Assembly: GCA_963738365.1 (NCBI GenBank)
Contig: CAVTWH010000006.1
Span: forward strand, 992,001-1,056,000
Direction of reading: 5' to 3'
Origin: CAVTWH01 sp963738365
Lineage (GTDB): Bacteria; Actinomycetota; Actinomycetes; Mycobacteriales; Micromonosporaceae
DNA length: 64,000 bases
In this document: piece by piece, positions 15,618 through 23,039 of the stretch
Layout of the letters: every line of letters starts with the position of its first letter
Position numbering within the stretch: position 1 is the stretch's first letter
Position numbers and translations under genes: made by a program
The notes under the pieces: generated by a model
Told to the model about the DNA's origin: nothing
What the model saw: the letters and a program-made list of their open reading frames with translations, nothing else
Database searches by the model: none

Positions 15618-17134
15618 CACAATCCTCCTTTATTGACGAATGGGGCTGAGCCGGTGCGCAGCCGGCCGCCGGCCGGTCCGCGGGTCCGGGCAGCGCCCCC
15701 CGGCCCCGCGGCGCGCAGCCGACCGGATTGGCTCGACCGACCGGATTGGCTCGACCGACCGGGCTGGCTCGACCGACCGGGCTGGCTCGACCGACCGGAA
15801 TGGACAGGGTCGTCCGGGGCGCCGGGCGGGGCGGCGAAGACCGGGCGGGCCGCGCGGATCCGCCGGGCGGTCAGCACCGACAGGTCCAGGCTGCTGCGCA
15901 GCGCGCGGTAGGTGAGCAGTTGGCTGACCAGCCGGCTCTCCCGCTCCGGTGAGATCAGGTCGGCCGCGCGGGCCTGTCCGATCACGGCGAAGGCCAGCGC
16001 GGGCGCCAGACGCAGCAGCGTCGTCGGGTCGGCCCGGTGCCGGTGCCACAGCGCCACCAGGTTGGCCGGCTCCCGGTCCGGCAGGACCAGCGCCGCGCCG
16101 AGGCTAGGACCGCCCAGCGCCGCGGGACGGTAGTCCAGCAGTGCCCGGACGAACTGCGGGATGCTGGCGACCAGTTGGCGCAGCAGTTCGGCGTAGCCGG
16201 GCGCCAGCCCGCGCGGCGGGTAGAGGGACAGCCACAGCCGTTCCAGCCGGTCCCACTGCGGGTGCGGGTAGAGCACCCGGCCGATCGCCGCGGACAGCCG
16301 TACCCGCAGCCACGGCACCGGGTGCGGGTCGTCGCCGCTGGGCCGGAACACCGCCCACCGGGGCAGGCTCACCACCCCGACCAGGCCGAGCGTGGCGGCC
16401 ACCCCGAGCTTGGCCACCGACCACAGATCGGCCACGATCTCGGAGATCCACAGCTGCCAGTAGTGCCAAACCTGCGGCTGCGCGCGGTACTGCGGCAACC
16501 CGGTCAGGTACTGCCGTAGCCCTTCGACCAGGCACAGCAGCGCTGCCGCCTGGTGCCCGCACTCGTGCACCAGGGAGGAGGCGATGCCGTGCCCGACCAT
16601 CCGTTCCCGGGGCACCTTGATCACCGCGGCCGGGTTCGATGCGCCGCCGGGTAGCCGGGTGCGGGCGCGCCGGATCGCCGCCCCGGCGCCCCGGCTCAGG
16701 TAGACGATCGCCGGCGGCGCGTCCAGGTCGTAGCCGGGCAGGGTGAGCGCGTCCTTGGCCAGCTCGTCCATGCCGGACAGCCAGACCCCGGTGACATGCT
16801 CGCTGCGCTGGGTGACGACCTCGGTGAACAGGTCGAAGTGGGTCAGCGCGGCGCCGAAACGCAGCCGCAGCCGGGTGAACCGGCGGTGCGCCTGCTCGGC
16901 ACTGGCCGCCCGCCCGGGACCGGCCAGCCAGCGCCGGTAGCCGTGGATGGCCCGGCGCAGGTCGCGCCGCCCGCCCACCAGGACCCGTTCGATGGCCACC
17001 TGGGCGACCGGGGACAGGGCAGCCGCCGGCACCATGGTCTCGTGCACCGCGAACGGGCGTACCAGGGCCAGCCGGGTCAGCATGGCCCGGGCTTCCTGGT
17101 CGAGGTACCGATGCGCGGTGCCGGCGGCGTCCAC
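15617..17134 (-). CDS. Gluzincin-like metallopeptidase domain protein (HECGH) with repeat tail
   Basis: The 505-residue protein contains SLVHECGHQAAALL with HExxH at residues 190-194 and, 38 residues later, WISEIVADLW, an ExxxD (E232, D236) that fits the third zinc ligand of gluzincins. A hydrophobic segment (VAATLGLVGVVSLP) follows at about 244-257 and could touch the membrane. The tail from about residue 420 is disordered, with five copies of a GRSSQ[PS] unit encoded by an 18-bp tandem repeat. GTG start at 17134 directly abuts the upstream stop codon. It could process its neighbours, the two Glu/Tyr-rich proteins. Peptidase activity is inferred from the motif only. Confidence 0.75.
   Translation of the reverse strand: MDAAGTAHRYLDQEARAMLTRLALVRPFAVHETMVPAAALSPVAQVAIERVLVGGRRDLRRAIHGYRRWLAGPGRAASAEQAHRRFTRLRLRFGAALTHFDLFTEVVTQRSEHVTGVWLSGMDELAKDALTLPGYDLDAPPAIVYLSRGAGAAIRRARTRLPGGASNPAAVIKVPRERMVGHGIASSLVHECGHQAAALLCLVEGLRQYLTGLPQYRAQPQVWHYWQLWISEIVADLWSVAKLGVAATLGLVGVVSLPRWAVFRPSGDDPHPVPWLRVRLSAAIGRVLYPHPQWDRLERLWLSLYPPRGLAPGYAELLRQLVASIPQFVRALLDYRPAALGGPSLGAALVLPDREPANLVALWHRHRADPTTLLRLAPALAFAVIGQARAADLISPERESRLVSQLLTYRALRSSLDLSVLTARRIRAARPVFAAPPGAPDDPVHSGRSSQPGRSSQPGRSSQSGRSSQSGRLRAAGPGGAARTRGPAGGRLRTGSAPFVNKGGL
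15718..15803. repeat. 18-bp tandem repeat inside the metallopeptidase gene
   Basis: About 4.7 copies of CCGACCGGATTGGCTCGA-type units with small changes (GATT, GGCT, GAAT). It stays in frame and encodes the Gly-Arg-Ser-Ser-Gln-Pro/Ser repeat in the tail of the protein at 15617-17134. Such repeats often change copy number between strains. Confidence 0.85.
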
Positions 17135-18082
17135 TCAGGCCCCCAGCAGGATGATCTTGCCGTGCCGCCGGACCCAGCGGCCCGACTCGGCCGGGTACCC
17201 GCCGCCGCCCGAACCGCCACCGGACATCGGCCCCGCGTCCGAGTACGGCACGGAGGAGCTGGGCACGCCGGACACCGGCTCGTCATAGCCGTAGGCGTAG
17301 CCGCCGCCACCGGCGTAGGACGGGCGCCGGTAGCCGTAGCGGGACGGCGAGCGACGGCGGTACCCGCCGTAGGAGGCGCGCCGGCGCGGGGCGCCGTAGA
17401 TGGAGCGGACCGGGCGGCGCAGGCCGTAGCCGGTGCGCCGGTGCGTTCCGCCGCCCGCCCCGGCCCCGGCCCCGGCCCCGGCGGCCCGGGACAGCGTGGC
17501 CAGTTGCCGGCGCGCCGCGGTGACCAGGGCGCGCTGGGCGATCGCCTTGGGCGGGGCGCCGCGCGGTGCCCGCGCGGCCAGCTGGGCCGCGTGCCCGGCC
17601 AGCCGGACGAACCGGCGGGCCGCCTCGAACTCCTGCTCCTGCTCGCCGAGCCCTTCCAGCTCGAACTCGAACAGGTTGCCGGCCAGCGAGCCGAGCTTCG
17701 ACCCGACCATGCCGCCCAGGCCCGGCACGACCAGGTTGCCCAGCGCCCCGCCGATGCCCGGCAGCGCCTTCTTGGCCAGGCCCTTGAGCGCCCCGCCGAG
17801 CGCCCGGCCGGCGCTGGAGCTGGCGAACCGCTTGATGCCGCCGAGCGCCTTGCGGAACACGCCGCCCAGGAACTGCTCCAGCTCCTGCTCGCTGCTGATC
17901 TCCAGCAGCTCGCCGGCCAGCTCCAGCTCCATCATCTCGTGGAACGGCGACTCATTCTCCAGCTCGCCGCCTTCGTACTCCAGTTCGCCGCCGCCTTCGT
18001 ACTCCAGCTCGCCGCCGCCCTCGTACTCGAGTTCGCCGCCTTCGTACTCCAGCTCGCCGCCCTCGTACTCCAACTCGTACAC
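17135..18082 (-). CDS. Glu/Tyr-rich repeat protein with glycine-rich core and RWVRR tail (paralog B)
   Basis: The 315-residue protein begins with six ELEYEGG-type repeats (residues 1-40), then SSEQELEQFLGG, a glycine-zipper-like stretch (GRALGGALKGLAKKALPGI and onward, about 85-130), a helical segment (EFEAARRFVRLAGHAAQLAARAP), an Arg/Tyr/Gly-rich part and the end SGRWVRRHGKIILLGA. It shares the core and the C-terminal tag with the protein at 18122-18910. No signal peptide. GTG at 18082 follows GAGAGGAGACGAC. The strong split between an acidic head and a basic tail suggests self-assembly or a bound cargo, but this is inference. Related proteins occur in other bacteria as hypotheticals, as far as I recall. 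Confidence 0.82.
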   Translation of the reverse strand: MYELEYEGGELEYEGGELEYEGGGELEYEGGGELEYEGGELENESPFHEMMELELAGELLEISSEQELEQFLGGVFRKALGGIKRFASSSAGRALGGALKGLAKKALPGIGGALGNLVVPGLGGMVGSKLGSLAGNLFEFELEGLGEQEQEFEAARRFVRLAGHAAQLAARAPRGAPPKAIAQRALVTAARRQLATLSRAAGAGAGAGAGGGTHRRTGYGLRRPVRSIYGAPRRRASYGGYRRRSPSRYGYRRPSYAGGGGYAYGYDEPVSGVPSSSVPYSDAGPMSGGGSGGGGYPAESGRWVRRHGKIILLGA

Positions 18083-18100
18083 GTCGTCTCCTCTCGTGGC

Positions 18101-18119
18101 TTCCCGGCTCCTCCGGGAA
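18101..18119 (-). terminator. Hairpin between the two paralog genes (attenuator or stabiliser)
   Basis: TTCCCGG and CCGGGAA pair as a 7-bp stem around CTCCT, within the 39-bp gap between the first and second genes of the operon. No U run follows, so partial termination or RNA stabilisation is as likely as full termination. Confidence 0.4.
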
Positions 18120-18121
18120 GG

Positions 18122-18910
18122 TCAGGCATCGAAGATCACAAGTTTTCTGCCGCGCCGGATCCAGCGCCCGGAGCGCCGCTTGCGGGTGCCGTACCGGTCG
18201 CCGGCTCCGCCGACGGCCGCGGCCAGCAGGCCCGGCGCGTGTTCGGCGGCGGCCGTGACGACCGCCCGGCGCACCGTCACCGGGGCCGGTACCACCCGCG
18301 GCGTCAGCGCCGCCTGGCGCGCCGCCGCGTCGGCGAACCGCACCACCGCCCGGGCCACCTCGAACTCCTGGGCCTCGCCGGGCAGCCCCTCCAGCTCCAG
18401 CCCGAAGGCCACCCCGGCTGCCTTGCCCAGGCGTTCGCCGACGTCGCCGCCGACCCCCGGGGACACCCAGCCGCCGACCGCCCGACCGACAATGGGCAGC
18501 GCCTGCCGGGTGGCGTCCTTCAGCACGCCGCCCAGCGCCCGGCCGGTGTCCGAGCGCAGGAACGACCCGGCCGCCCGGGCCGCGCCGTCCATCAGGTCCC
18601 GGAAGAACTGCTCCAGTTCCTGCTCGCTGGACAGTTCCAGCAGCTCGGCGGCGAGTTCGGTCTCCTGCTGCTCGGTCAGCGGCCGGCCGGGTCCGGCCGG
18701 CTCGTCGCCGGTCTCGCCGAGGATCGAGCCGAGCAGCCCGAGGATCCCCTCGGACTCCGGCGCGCCACCCTCGGCGGCGAAGGCGCCGTCATAGTCCCCG
18801 GTCTGGTCGGATTCGTACTCACCGGATTCGTACTCACCGGACTCCAGCTCGCCACCCTCCAACTCCCCGGACTCGTCCGGTTCGTACGCGCCCCGGTCCA
18901 GGTTGTGCAT
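18122..18910 (-). CDS. Glu/Tyr-rich repeat protein with glycine-rich core and RWIRR tail (paralog A)
   Basis: The 262-residue protein has an acidic head with ELEGGELESGEYESGEYES repeats (about residues 15-35), then LSSEQELEQFFRDL, a glycine-rich hydrophobic core (GRALGGVLKDATRQALPIV and on, about 122-165), a helical segment EFEVARAVVRFADAAARQAA, and ends SGRWIRRGRKLVIFDA. Core and tail align with the protein at 17135-18082. ATG at 18910 follows AAGGAGGCGAC. It is the first gene of the operon, and a near-consensus sigma-54 promoter lies at 18954-18969, giving a 5' leader of about 33 nt. Function unknown; the paired paralogs with an identical type of tail suggest two subunits of one assembly. 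Confidence 0.82.
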   Translation of the reverse strand: MHNLDRGAYEPDESGELEGGELESGEYESGEYESDQTGDYDGAFAAEGGAPESEGILGLLGSILGETGDEPAGPGRPLTEQQETELAAELLELSSEQELEQFFRDLMDGAARAAGSFLRSDTGRALGGVLKDATRQALPIVGRAVGGWVSPGVGGDVGERLGKAAGVAFGLELEGLPGEAQEFEVARAVVRFADAAARQAALTPRVVPAPVTVRRAVVTAAAEHAPGLLAAAVGGAGDRYGTRKRRSGRWIRRGRKLVIFDA

Positions 18911-18953
18911 GTCGCCTCCTTCTCACACCTCGCGTCCTCCCACTACGCAGAGC

Positions 18954-18969
18954 TGCACATTCCGTGCCA
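18954..18969 (-). promoter_or_regulatory. Sigma-54 (-24/-12) promoter of the five-gene operon
   Basis: On the minus strand the bases read TGGCACGGAATGTGCA. The consensus is TGGCACG-N4-TTGCW; all seven bases of the -24 part match and four of five of the -12 part match (G for the first T). GG and GC are separated by exactly 10 bp. Transcription would start near 18943, about 33 nt before the ATG at 18910. No other -24/-12 match this good was found in the intergenic regions examined by eye. Confidence 0.85.
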
Positions 18970-19033
18970 GGTGCGCCCCAGCGGGCGGCCCCACTCGGGT
19001 GCGAAGCACGGTTCGGCGCACGACGCCGACGAT

Positions 19034-19049
19034 GCGAACTCACGTTCGC
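19034..19049. promoter_or_regulatory. Dyad GCGAAC-TCAC-GTTCGC, possible activator site
   Basis: A perfect inverted repeat with 6-bp arms, centred about 98 bp upstream of the predicted start site of the operon. Enhancer-binding proteins usually bind dyads 80-200 bp upstream of sigma-54 promoters. Confidence 0.4.
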
Positions 19050-19119
19050 GTCCCTGGCCCCCACCCACCCCGACCTCCGGCTCCGAGGCCCTTCAGGAAG
19101 GACAAGCGCCCAGGGATCT

Positions 19120-19165
19120 TGCACTTATCGCTGTTATTCACCGACCCATTCCAGCGATAACTGCA
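19120..19165. promoter_or_regulatory. Long dyad upstream of the sigma-54 promoter, possible enhancer
   Basis: TGCACTTATCGCTG (19120-19133) and CAGCGATAACTGCA (19152-19165) are inverted copies agreeing at 13 of 14 positions with an 18-bp spacer. The centre is about 200 bp upstream of the predicted start of the operon. It is AT-richer than its surroundings. A binding site for the activator at 11493-12914 is a reasonable inference; a bare hairpin is the alternative. Confidence 0.5.
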
Positions 19166-19329
19166 CCTAGCCACCCGGGCCTGGGGCCGTCCCCAGGGGC
19201 GGGGCCGCCCCAGGGTGGGCCCATGGGCCGTGGCCGGGTCTCGGGCCGGGCCAGTGGGCCGACTGCACGCAGCCGCCTCGGGGCGGGCCGGGCCGGTGGC
19301 CGTGGCCGGGTCTGGGGCCGGGGCCAGGG

Positions 19330-19590
19330 CCGGTGGGCCGCGAGACATGTGGGGACGGTCTGGGGCTGGGGGCCGGTGGGCGGCGAGACAGGTGGGGACG
19401 GTCTGGGGCTGGGGGCCGGTGGGCGGCGAGACAGGTGGGGACGGGCTGTGGCCGGTGGGCGGCGAGACATGCGGGGACGGATCTGGGGCTGGGTTCGGTG
19501 GGCGGCGAGACAGGTGGGGACCCGCTGGGGCTGGGGCCGGTGGTCGCGAGACAGGCGGGGACGGGCTGGGGCCGGTGGGGTGGGGTGGGG
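19330..19590. repeat. Tandem repeat, about six copies of a 42-bp unit
   Basis: Units have the form CCGGTGGGCGGCGAGACAGG followed by TGGGGACGGTCTGGGGCTGGGG, repeated from 19330 to the end of the sigma-54 gene with small changes and one shortened copy. The 680-bp gap 18911-19590 holds these repeats, the two dyads and the promoter, and no convincing gene. The repeats could be a spacer, a bent or structured region between sigma-54 gene and operon, or a slippage product. Confidence 0.85.
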
Positions 19591-20844
19591 TCAGCGGAGG
19601 TGGGCGGTGGGGATGGTCAGGGCGGAGCGGTACTTGGCGACGGTGCGGCGGGCGACGCGGTGGCCGTAGGCGCGTAGGGCCTCGGCGAGTTGGGCGTCGG
19701 ACAGCGGGCGGGGTTCGGCGGCGATCAGGTCGGCGAGGCGTTCGCGGACGCCGACGCCGGTACCGAAGAACGCTGCGAAGCCGACCAGGCGGCCGTGCGG
19801 CAGCAGCACGCTCTTGCCGGCCGCCGCCCGGCTCACCGTGCTCGGGTGCACGCCCACCTGCGCGGCGACCGCAGTGCGGGTCAGCGGCCGGTGCGCCAGC
19901 GGCCCGCCGCGCAGGAACTCCAGCTGCGCGCCGACGGCCGCCTCCGCGATACCGTGCAGCGCCCCGCTGCGGCGGCGCAGCCGGTCCAGGAAGGCCCGCG
20001 CCCGGTCCAGCTGCTCCCGGGCCGCCGCCGCCTGGTCGGCGGGCAGCGCGCCGGCCAGCCGGGCGTACCCCGGGTCGACGCGCAGCCGCGGCCCGTGCTC
20101 GGGCACCACCACCTCGGGGGTACCGGCGGCGCCCCAGCGCACCACGACGTCGGGGACGGCCGGCGGCGGTACCGGCCCGGTGTCGGCCAGGCCGGCCGGC
20201 GGGCGCAGCAGCCGGCGCAGCAGCGCCGCGGCGTCCCGGATGGCTTCCGGGGACAGCCCGAGGCACTGCGCGACGTGCTCCAGCCGACCGGCGCCCAGGT
20301 CTTCCAGGTGCTGGTCGACCAGCCGGTGCAGCAGCCGGTGGTCGGGCTCGGCCAGGGCCAGCGCGGCCAGCTGCAGCAGCAGCGCCTCCCGCAGGTCGGC
20401 GGCGGCCAGGTCGGGCCGGCTGGCGGCGCGGAGCGCGTCCAGCACCCGGCGCAGCCGGGCCGTCGCGATCCCAAGCCAGGCCGCCGCTTCGTCGACGTCC
20501 CGGCCGAGCAGCCCGCGCCCGTCCAGGTCGGCCAGGACGGTGGCGGCGATCCAGCGGTCCGCGCCGGCCACCGTGCCGAGCAGCTCGTCGGCGGGTGCGG
20601 TGGGCGCCGCCGGTTCCCCGCCGGGGGAGCCGGCCGGGCCGCGCGTCGGCCGGGCGCAGCCGTACGCCTGGTGCAGCCCGTCCAGCGGGCCGGCGCAGCG
20701 CGGGCAGCCGGGCGTGGGCGGGCTGTCCAGGGCCGGGTTCCCGGCCAGTTCCCGCTCGATGCGCGCCACCAGCTCGGTCGCCGGTAGCACCAGCAGCTCG
20801 GCCACGGCGGCCTGGGCCGGCGCCACCGACAGCCGGGACTCCAT
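19591..20844 (-). CDS. rpoN: RNA polymerase sigma-54 factor
   Basis: The 417-residue protein carries all main parts of sigma-54. Region I (1-40) ends LVARIERELAGNPALD, as in the Gln/Leu-rich activator-response segment. The core-binding part has WIAATVLADLDGRGLL and LAAADLREALLLQL, then LRVDPGY. The DNA-binding part has GVHPSTVSRAAAGKSVLLPHG (HTH contacting -12; VHPSTVSR at 332-339) and the RpoN box ARRTVAKYRS at 398-407, which reads -24 DNA. It is somewhat short, and the usual acidic region II is replaced by a Cys/Pro stretch with C47, C50 and C63. ATG at 20844 fits the family start. Sigma-54 is generally absent from actinobacteria, so acquisition by transfer is likely. It is divergent from the HAD gene. 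Confidence 0.94.
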   Translation of the reverse strand: MESRLSVAPAQAAVAELLVLPATELVARIERELAGNPALDSPPTPGCPRCAGPLDGLHQAYGCARPTRGPAGSPGGEPAAPTAPADELLGTVAGADRWIAATVLADLDGRGLLGRDVDEAAAWLGIATARLRRVLDALRAASRPDLAAADLREALLLQLAALALAEPDHRLLHRLVDQHLEDLGAGRLEHVAQCLGLSPEAIRDAAALLRRLLRPPAGLADTGPVPPPAVPDVVVRWGAAGTPEVVVPEHGPRLRVDPGYARLAGALPADQAAAAREQLDRARAFLDRLRRRSGALHGIAEAAVGAQLEFLRGGPLAHRPLTRTAVAAQVGVHPSTVSRAAAGKSVLLPHGRLVGFAAFFGTGVGVRERLADLIAAEPRPLSDAQLAEALRAYGHRVARRTVAKYRSALTIPTAHLR

Positions 20845-20978
20845 CGCGTGGGCGGGGCGGGCCGGGTGCACGCCCCCATGGTCGGCGCAGGCGAGGCGTG
20901 TCGGCGGTGCGATCGGGCCACAATCACCCGGCCGCTCGACCCTGTTGAAAGCAGCTCGCGTTCGCGTATGGTGCCCGC

Positions 20979-21626
20979 GTGCCACTGTTGCTCCTGGACC
21001 TCGACAACACCCTGCTGGACCGGGGCAGGGCGTACTCGAGCTGGGCGCAGCGGTTCCTGGCCGAGGTCGGCGCGCCGGCCGAGGAGCTGGACTGGTTGCT
21101 GGACGTGGACGGGGACGGGTTCACCCCGCGGACCGAGGTGGCCGGTGCCATCCGCCGCCGGTACCAGCTGCGCCAATCGGTGGACGACCTGGTGGAGCGG
21201 CTGCACGCCGGAGTGGTCCGGTACAGCCGGCTGGACCCGCTGCTGGCCTGCGCGCTGCGGATCGCCGCCCAGGCCGGCTGGGTACCGGTGGTGGTCACCA
21301 ACGGCGCGGCCCGCCAGCAGGAAGCCAAGATCCGGATGACCGGTCTGGACCGCTACCTGGCCGACTGGGTCATCTCGGAGGAGGTCGGGGTGGGCAAGCC
21401 CGACCCGGACATCTTCGAGATCGCCGCGCACCGGGTACGGCAGCGGCTGGCCGGGGCCTGGATGGTGGGGGACAGCCCGGAGGCCGACATCGCCGGCGCC
21501 GAACGGCTCGGCCTGCGCAGCGTCTGGCTGCACCGGGGCCGGCGCTGGACGGAGCGCCGGTTCGGGCCGACCCGCACCGCCGACAGCCCGATCGCGGCAC
21601 TGGCCGCGGTGATGGGCTGCCGGTAG
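20979..21626 (+). CDS. HAD-family hydrolase (haloacid dehalogenase-like phosphatase)
   Basis: The 215-residue protein begins with LLLDLDNTLLDRG, HAD motif I with the nucleophilic Asp and the acid Asp two residues on. VVVTNGAARQQEAKI is motif II, GKPDPDIFEIAAHRV motif III, and WMVGDSPEADIAGAERLGL motif IV. A helical C1 cap lies between motifs I and II. It is probably a phosphatase of a small phosphorylated metabolite or nucleotide. GTG start at 20979. The 134-bp region shared with rpoN should hold both promoters. Confidence 0.9.
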   Translation: MPLLLLDLDNTLLDRGRAYSSWAQRFLAEVGAPAEELDWLLDVDGDGFTPRTEVAGAIRRRYQLRQSVDDLVERLHAGVVRYSRLDPLLACALRIAAQAGWVPVVVTNGAARQQEAKIRMTGLDRYLADWVISEEVGVGKPDPDIFEIAAHRVRQRLAGAWMVGDSPEADIAGAERLGLRSVWLHRGRRWTERRFGPTRTADSPIAALAAVMGCR

Positions 21627-21918
21627 GCCGGCGGAAAACCGGTTGCGCGGGGTCGGTGCCCCTGGCAGCGTGCTGCGAACGCCGGAGTGTCCGGCGCCCG
21701 GTGTCCCGACCGGGGTCCGACCGTCGCCGGGGTGAGACCGGCAAATGGCCGCCGATGTCGGGCGCAGGGGTTGCAACGGCCGCCGGTGTGCGGCCCGGGT
21801 TGGCACGGTTGCCGGTGTCCGACCGGCGTGAGTGGGAGGAGGGGAGCCAGATGGCTGCCGCTGTCGCGGAGTTTCTTCAGTCCTGCCCTGATCCCGACTC
21901 TGCCGAAGGACTCTTCCG

Positions 21919-22875
21919 TTGCACGACTTCGACTCCGCCGGCCGTGGCCGGCGCGGCGCCGCTGGCGCCACGGCGCGTCGGCGCCGCTTCGACGACGAGG
22001 ACCAACCGACCTACCTGAAGCGCGGACACCACGCCGAGGCGCCCGAGCCCGATCCTGAACCGGGCGACGGTCCGCCCGTGGGGGACCGCTGGTCGACCTG
22101 GGACCAGCCGCCCGCCGGGGCGCGCGGCCCGCAGCCCTACCCGGACTGGCTGGTCACCGAGCTGGCCGCGGTCGACACCGAGCTGGGCATCCTGAAGACC
22201 GGCAAGGAGGCCGACGTCTTCCTGGTCTCCCGGGGCGTACCCGGCACCGGGCCGGAGTGCCTGCTCGCCGCCAAGCGCTACCGGGACGCCGAGCACCGCA
22301 TGTTCCACCGCGACGCCGGCTACCTGGAAGGGCGCCGGGTCCGCGAGTCCCGGGTCACCCGGGCGATGCAGTCGCGCAGCGCCTTCGGGCGGGCGGCGAT
22401 CGCCGGGCTGTGGGCGGCGGCCGAGTTCGCCACCCTGGTACGGCTGCGCGAAGCGGCCGACGAGTTGGGCGCCGCCCCGCTGGTGCCGTACCCGGTGCAG
22501 CTGCTCGGCACCGAGCTGATGATGGAGTTCATCGGCGACCCGGTGACCCGGCAGGCGGCCCCCCGGCTGGCCGCCCTGCGCCCGGACGGTGCACACCTGA
22601 CCGACCTGTGGGAACAGCTGCTGGACGCCCTGGTGGTGCTGGCCCGGTGCGGGTACGCCCACGGTGACCTGTCGCCGTACAACCTGCTGGTGCACGACGA
22701 CCGGCTGGTGGTCATCGACCTGCCGCAGGTGGTCGACGTGGTGGCCAACCCGCAGGGGCCGGCGTTCCTGGCCCGGGACGTGCACAACGTGGTCACCTGG
22801 TTCGCCGCGCGCGGCCTGGAACTGGACGAGCAGGAGCTGACGGCGCAGCTGCTGCGGGAGGCCGGCCTGCGTTGA
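21919..22875 (+). CDS. RIO1-family serine protein kinase
   Basis: The 318-residue protein has a disordered charged N-terminus (1-70) and a RIO kinase domain. The ATP loop is ILKTGKEADVFLVS, with the Lys of LLAAKRYRD binding phosphate; the catalytic loop is YAHGDLSPYNLLV and the metal loop VVIDLPQVVDV, with the Asp of DLP in place of DFG, as in RIO kinases. RIO proteins in bacteria are poorly studied; the eukaryotic members act in ribosome maturation. TTG start at 21919 with GAAGGA about 8 bp before it. The 292-bp upstream gap is GC-rich with no gene seen. Confidence 0.9.
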   Translation: MHDFDSAGRGRRGAAGATARRRRFDDEDQPTYLKRGHHAEAPEPDPEPGDGPPVGDRWSTWDQPPAGARGPQPYPDWLVTELAAVDTELGILKTGKEADVFLVSRGVPGTGPECLLAAKRYRDAEHRMFHRDAGYLEGRRVRESRVTRAMQSRSAFGRAAIAGLWAAAEFATLVRLREAADELGAAPLVPYPVQLLGTELMMEFIGDPVTRQAAPRLAALRPDGAHLTDLWEQLLDALVVLARCGYAHGDLSPYNLLVHDDRLVVIDLPQVVDVVANPQGPAFLARDVHNVVTWFAARGLELDEQELTAQLLREAGLR

Positions 22876-22912
22876 GCGCAGCCGGCAGCTGCGCTGACTG
22901 CCGGTGCAGAGC

Positions 22913-22950
22913 AGCGACCGGCGGTGGCCCACTCACCACCGCCGGTCGCT
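22913..22950. terminator. Strong hairpin between convergent genes
   Basis: A perfect 15-bp stem (AGCGACCGGCGGTGG and its complement) closes an 8-nt loop. It lies between the RIO kinase stop (22875) and the protease stop (23040), so it can serve both strands. Confidence 0.8.
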
Positions 22951-23039
22951 TCGCACCCTTACCCCTCGGTCGCCGTGCCCCTACCCCAAAAGGTGACCCG
23001 ACGGGAGCTGCACTACCCCGTCCAGCCCGGTCCAAACCG

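Noticed and set aside
19330..19590. CRISPR array
   Set aside because: Units are directly adjacent without unique spacers and no cas genes are present.
16796..19669. Plus-strand ORF of 957 codons across the metallopeptidase and repeat-protein genes
   Set aside because: It is antisense to well-supported genes on the minus strand, has low-complexity Arg/Pro/Gly composition and no ribosome site; long antisense frames are common in GC-rich DNA.
21800..21815. TGGCACGGTTGCC as a second sigma-54 promoter before the RIO kinase
   Set aside because: TGGCACG is present, but GC follows after 7 bp rather than the required 10 bp, and sigma-54 does not tolerate such spacing.
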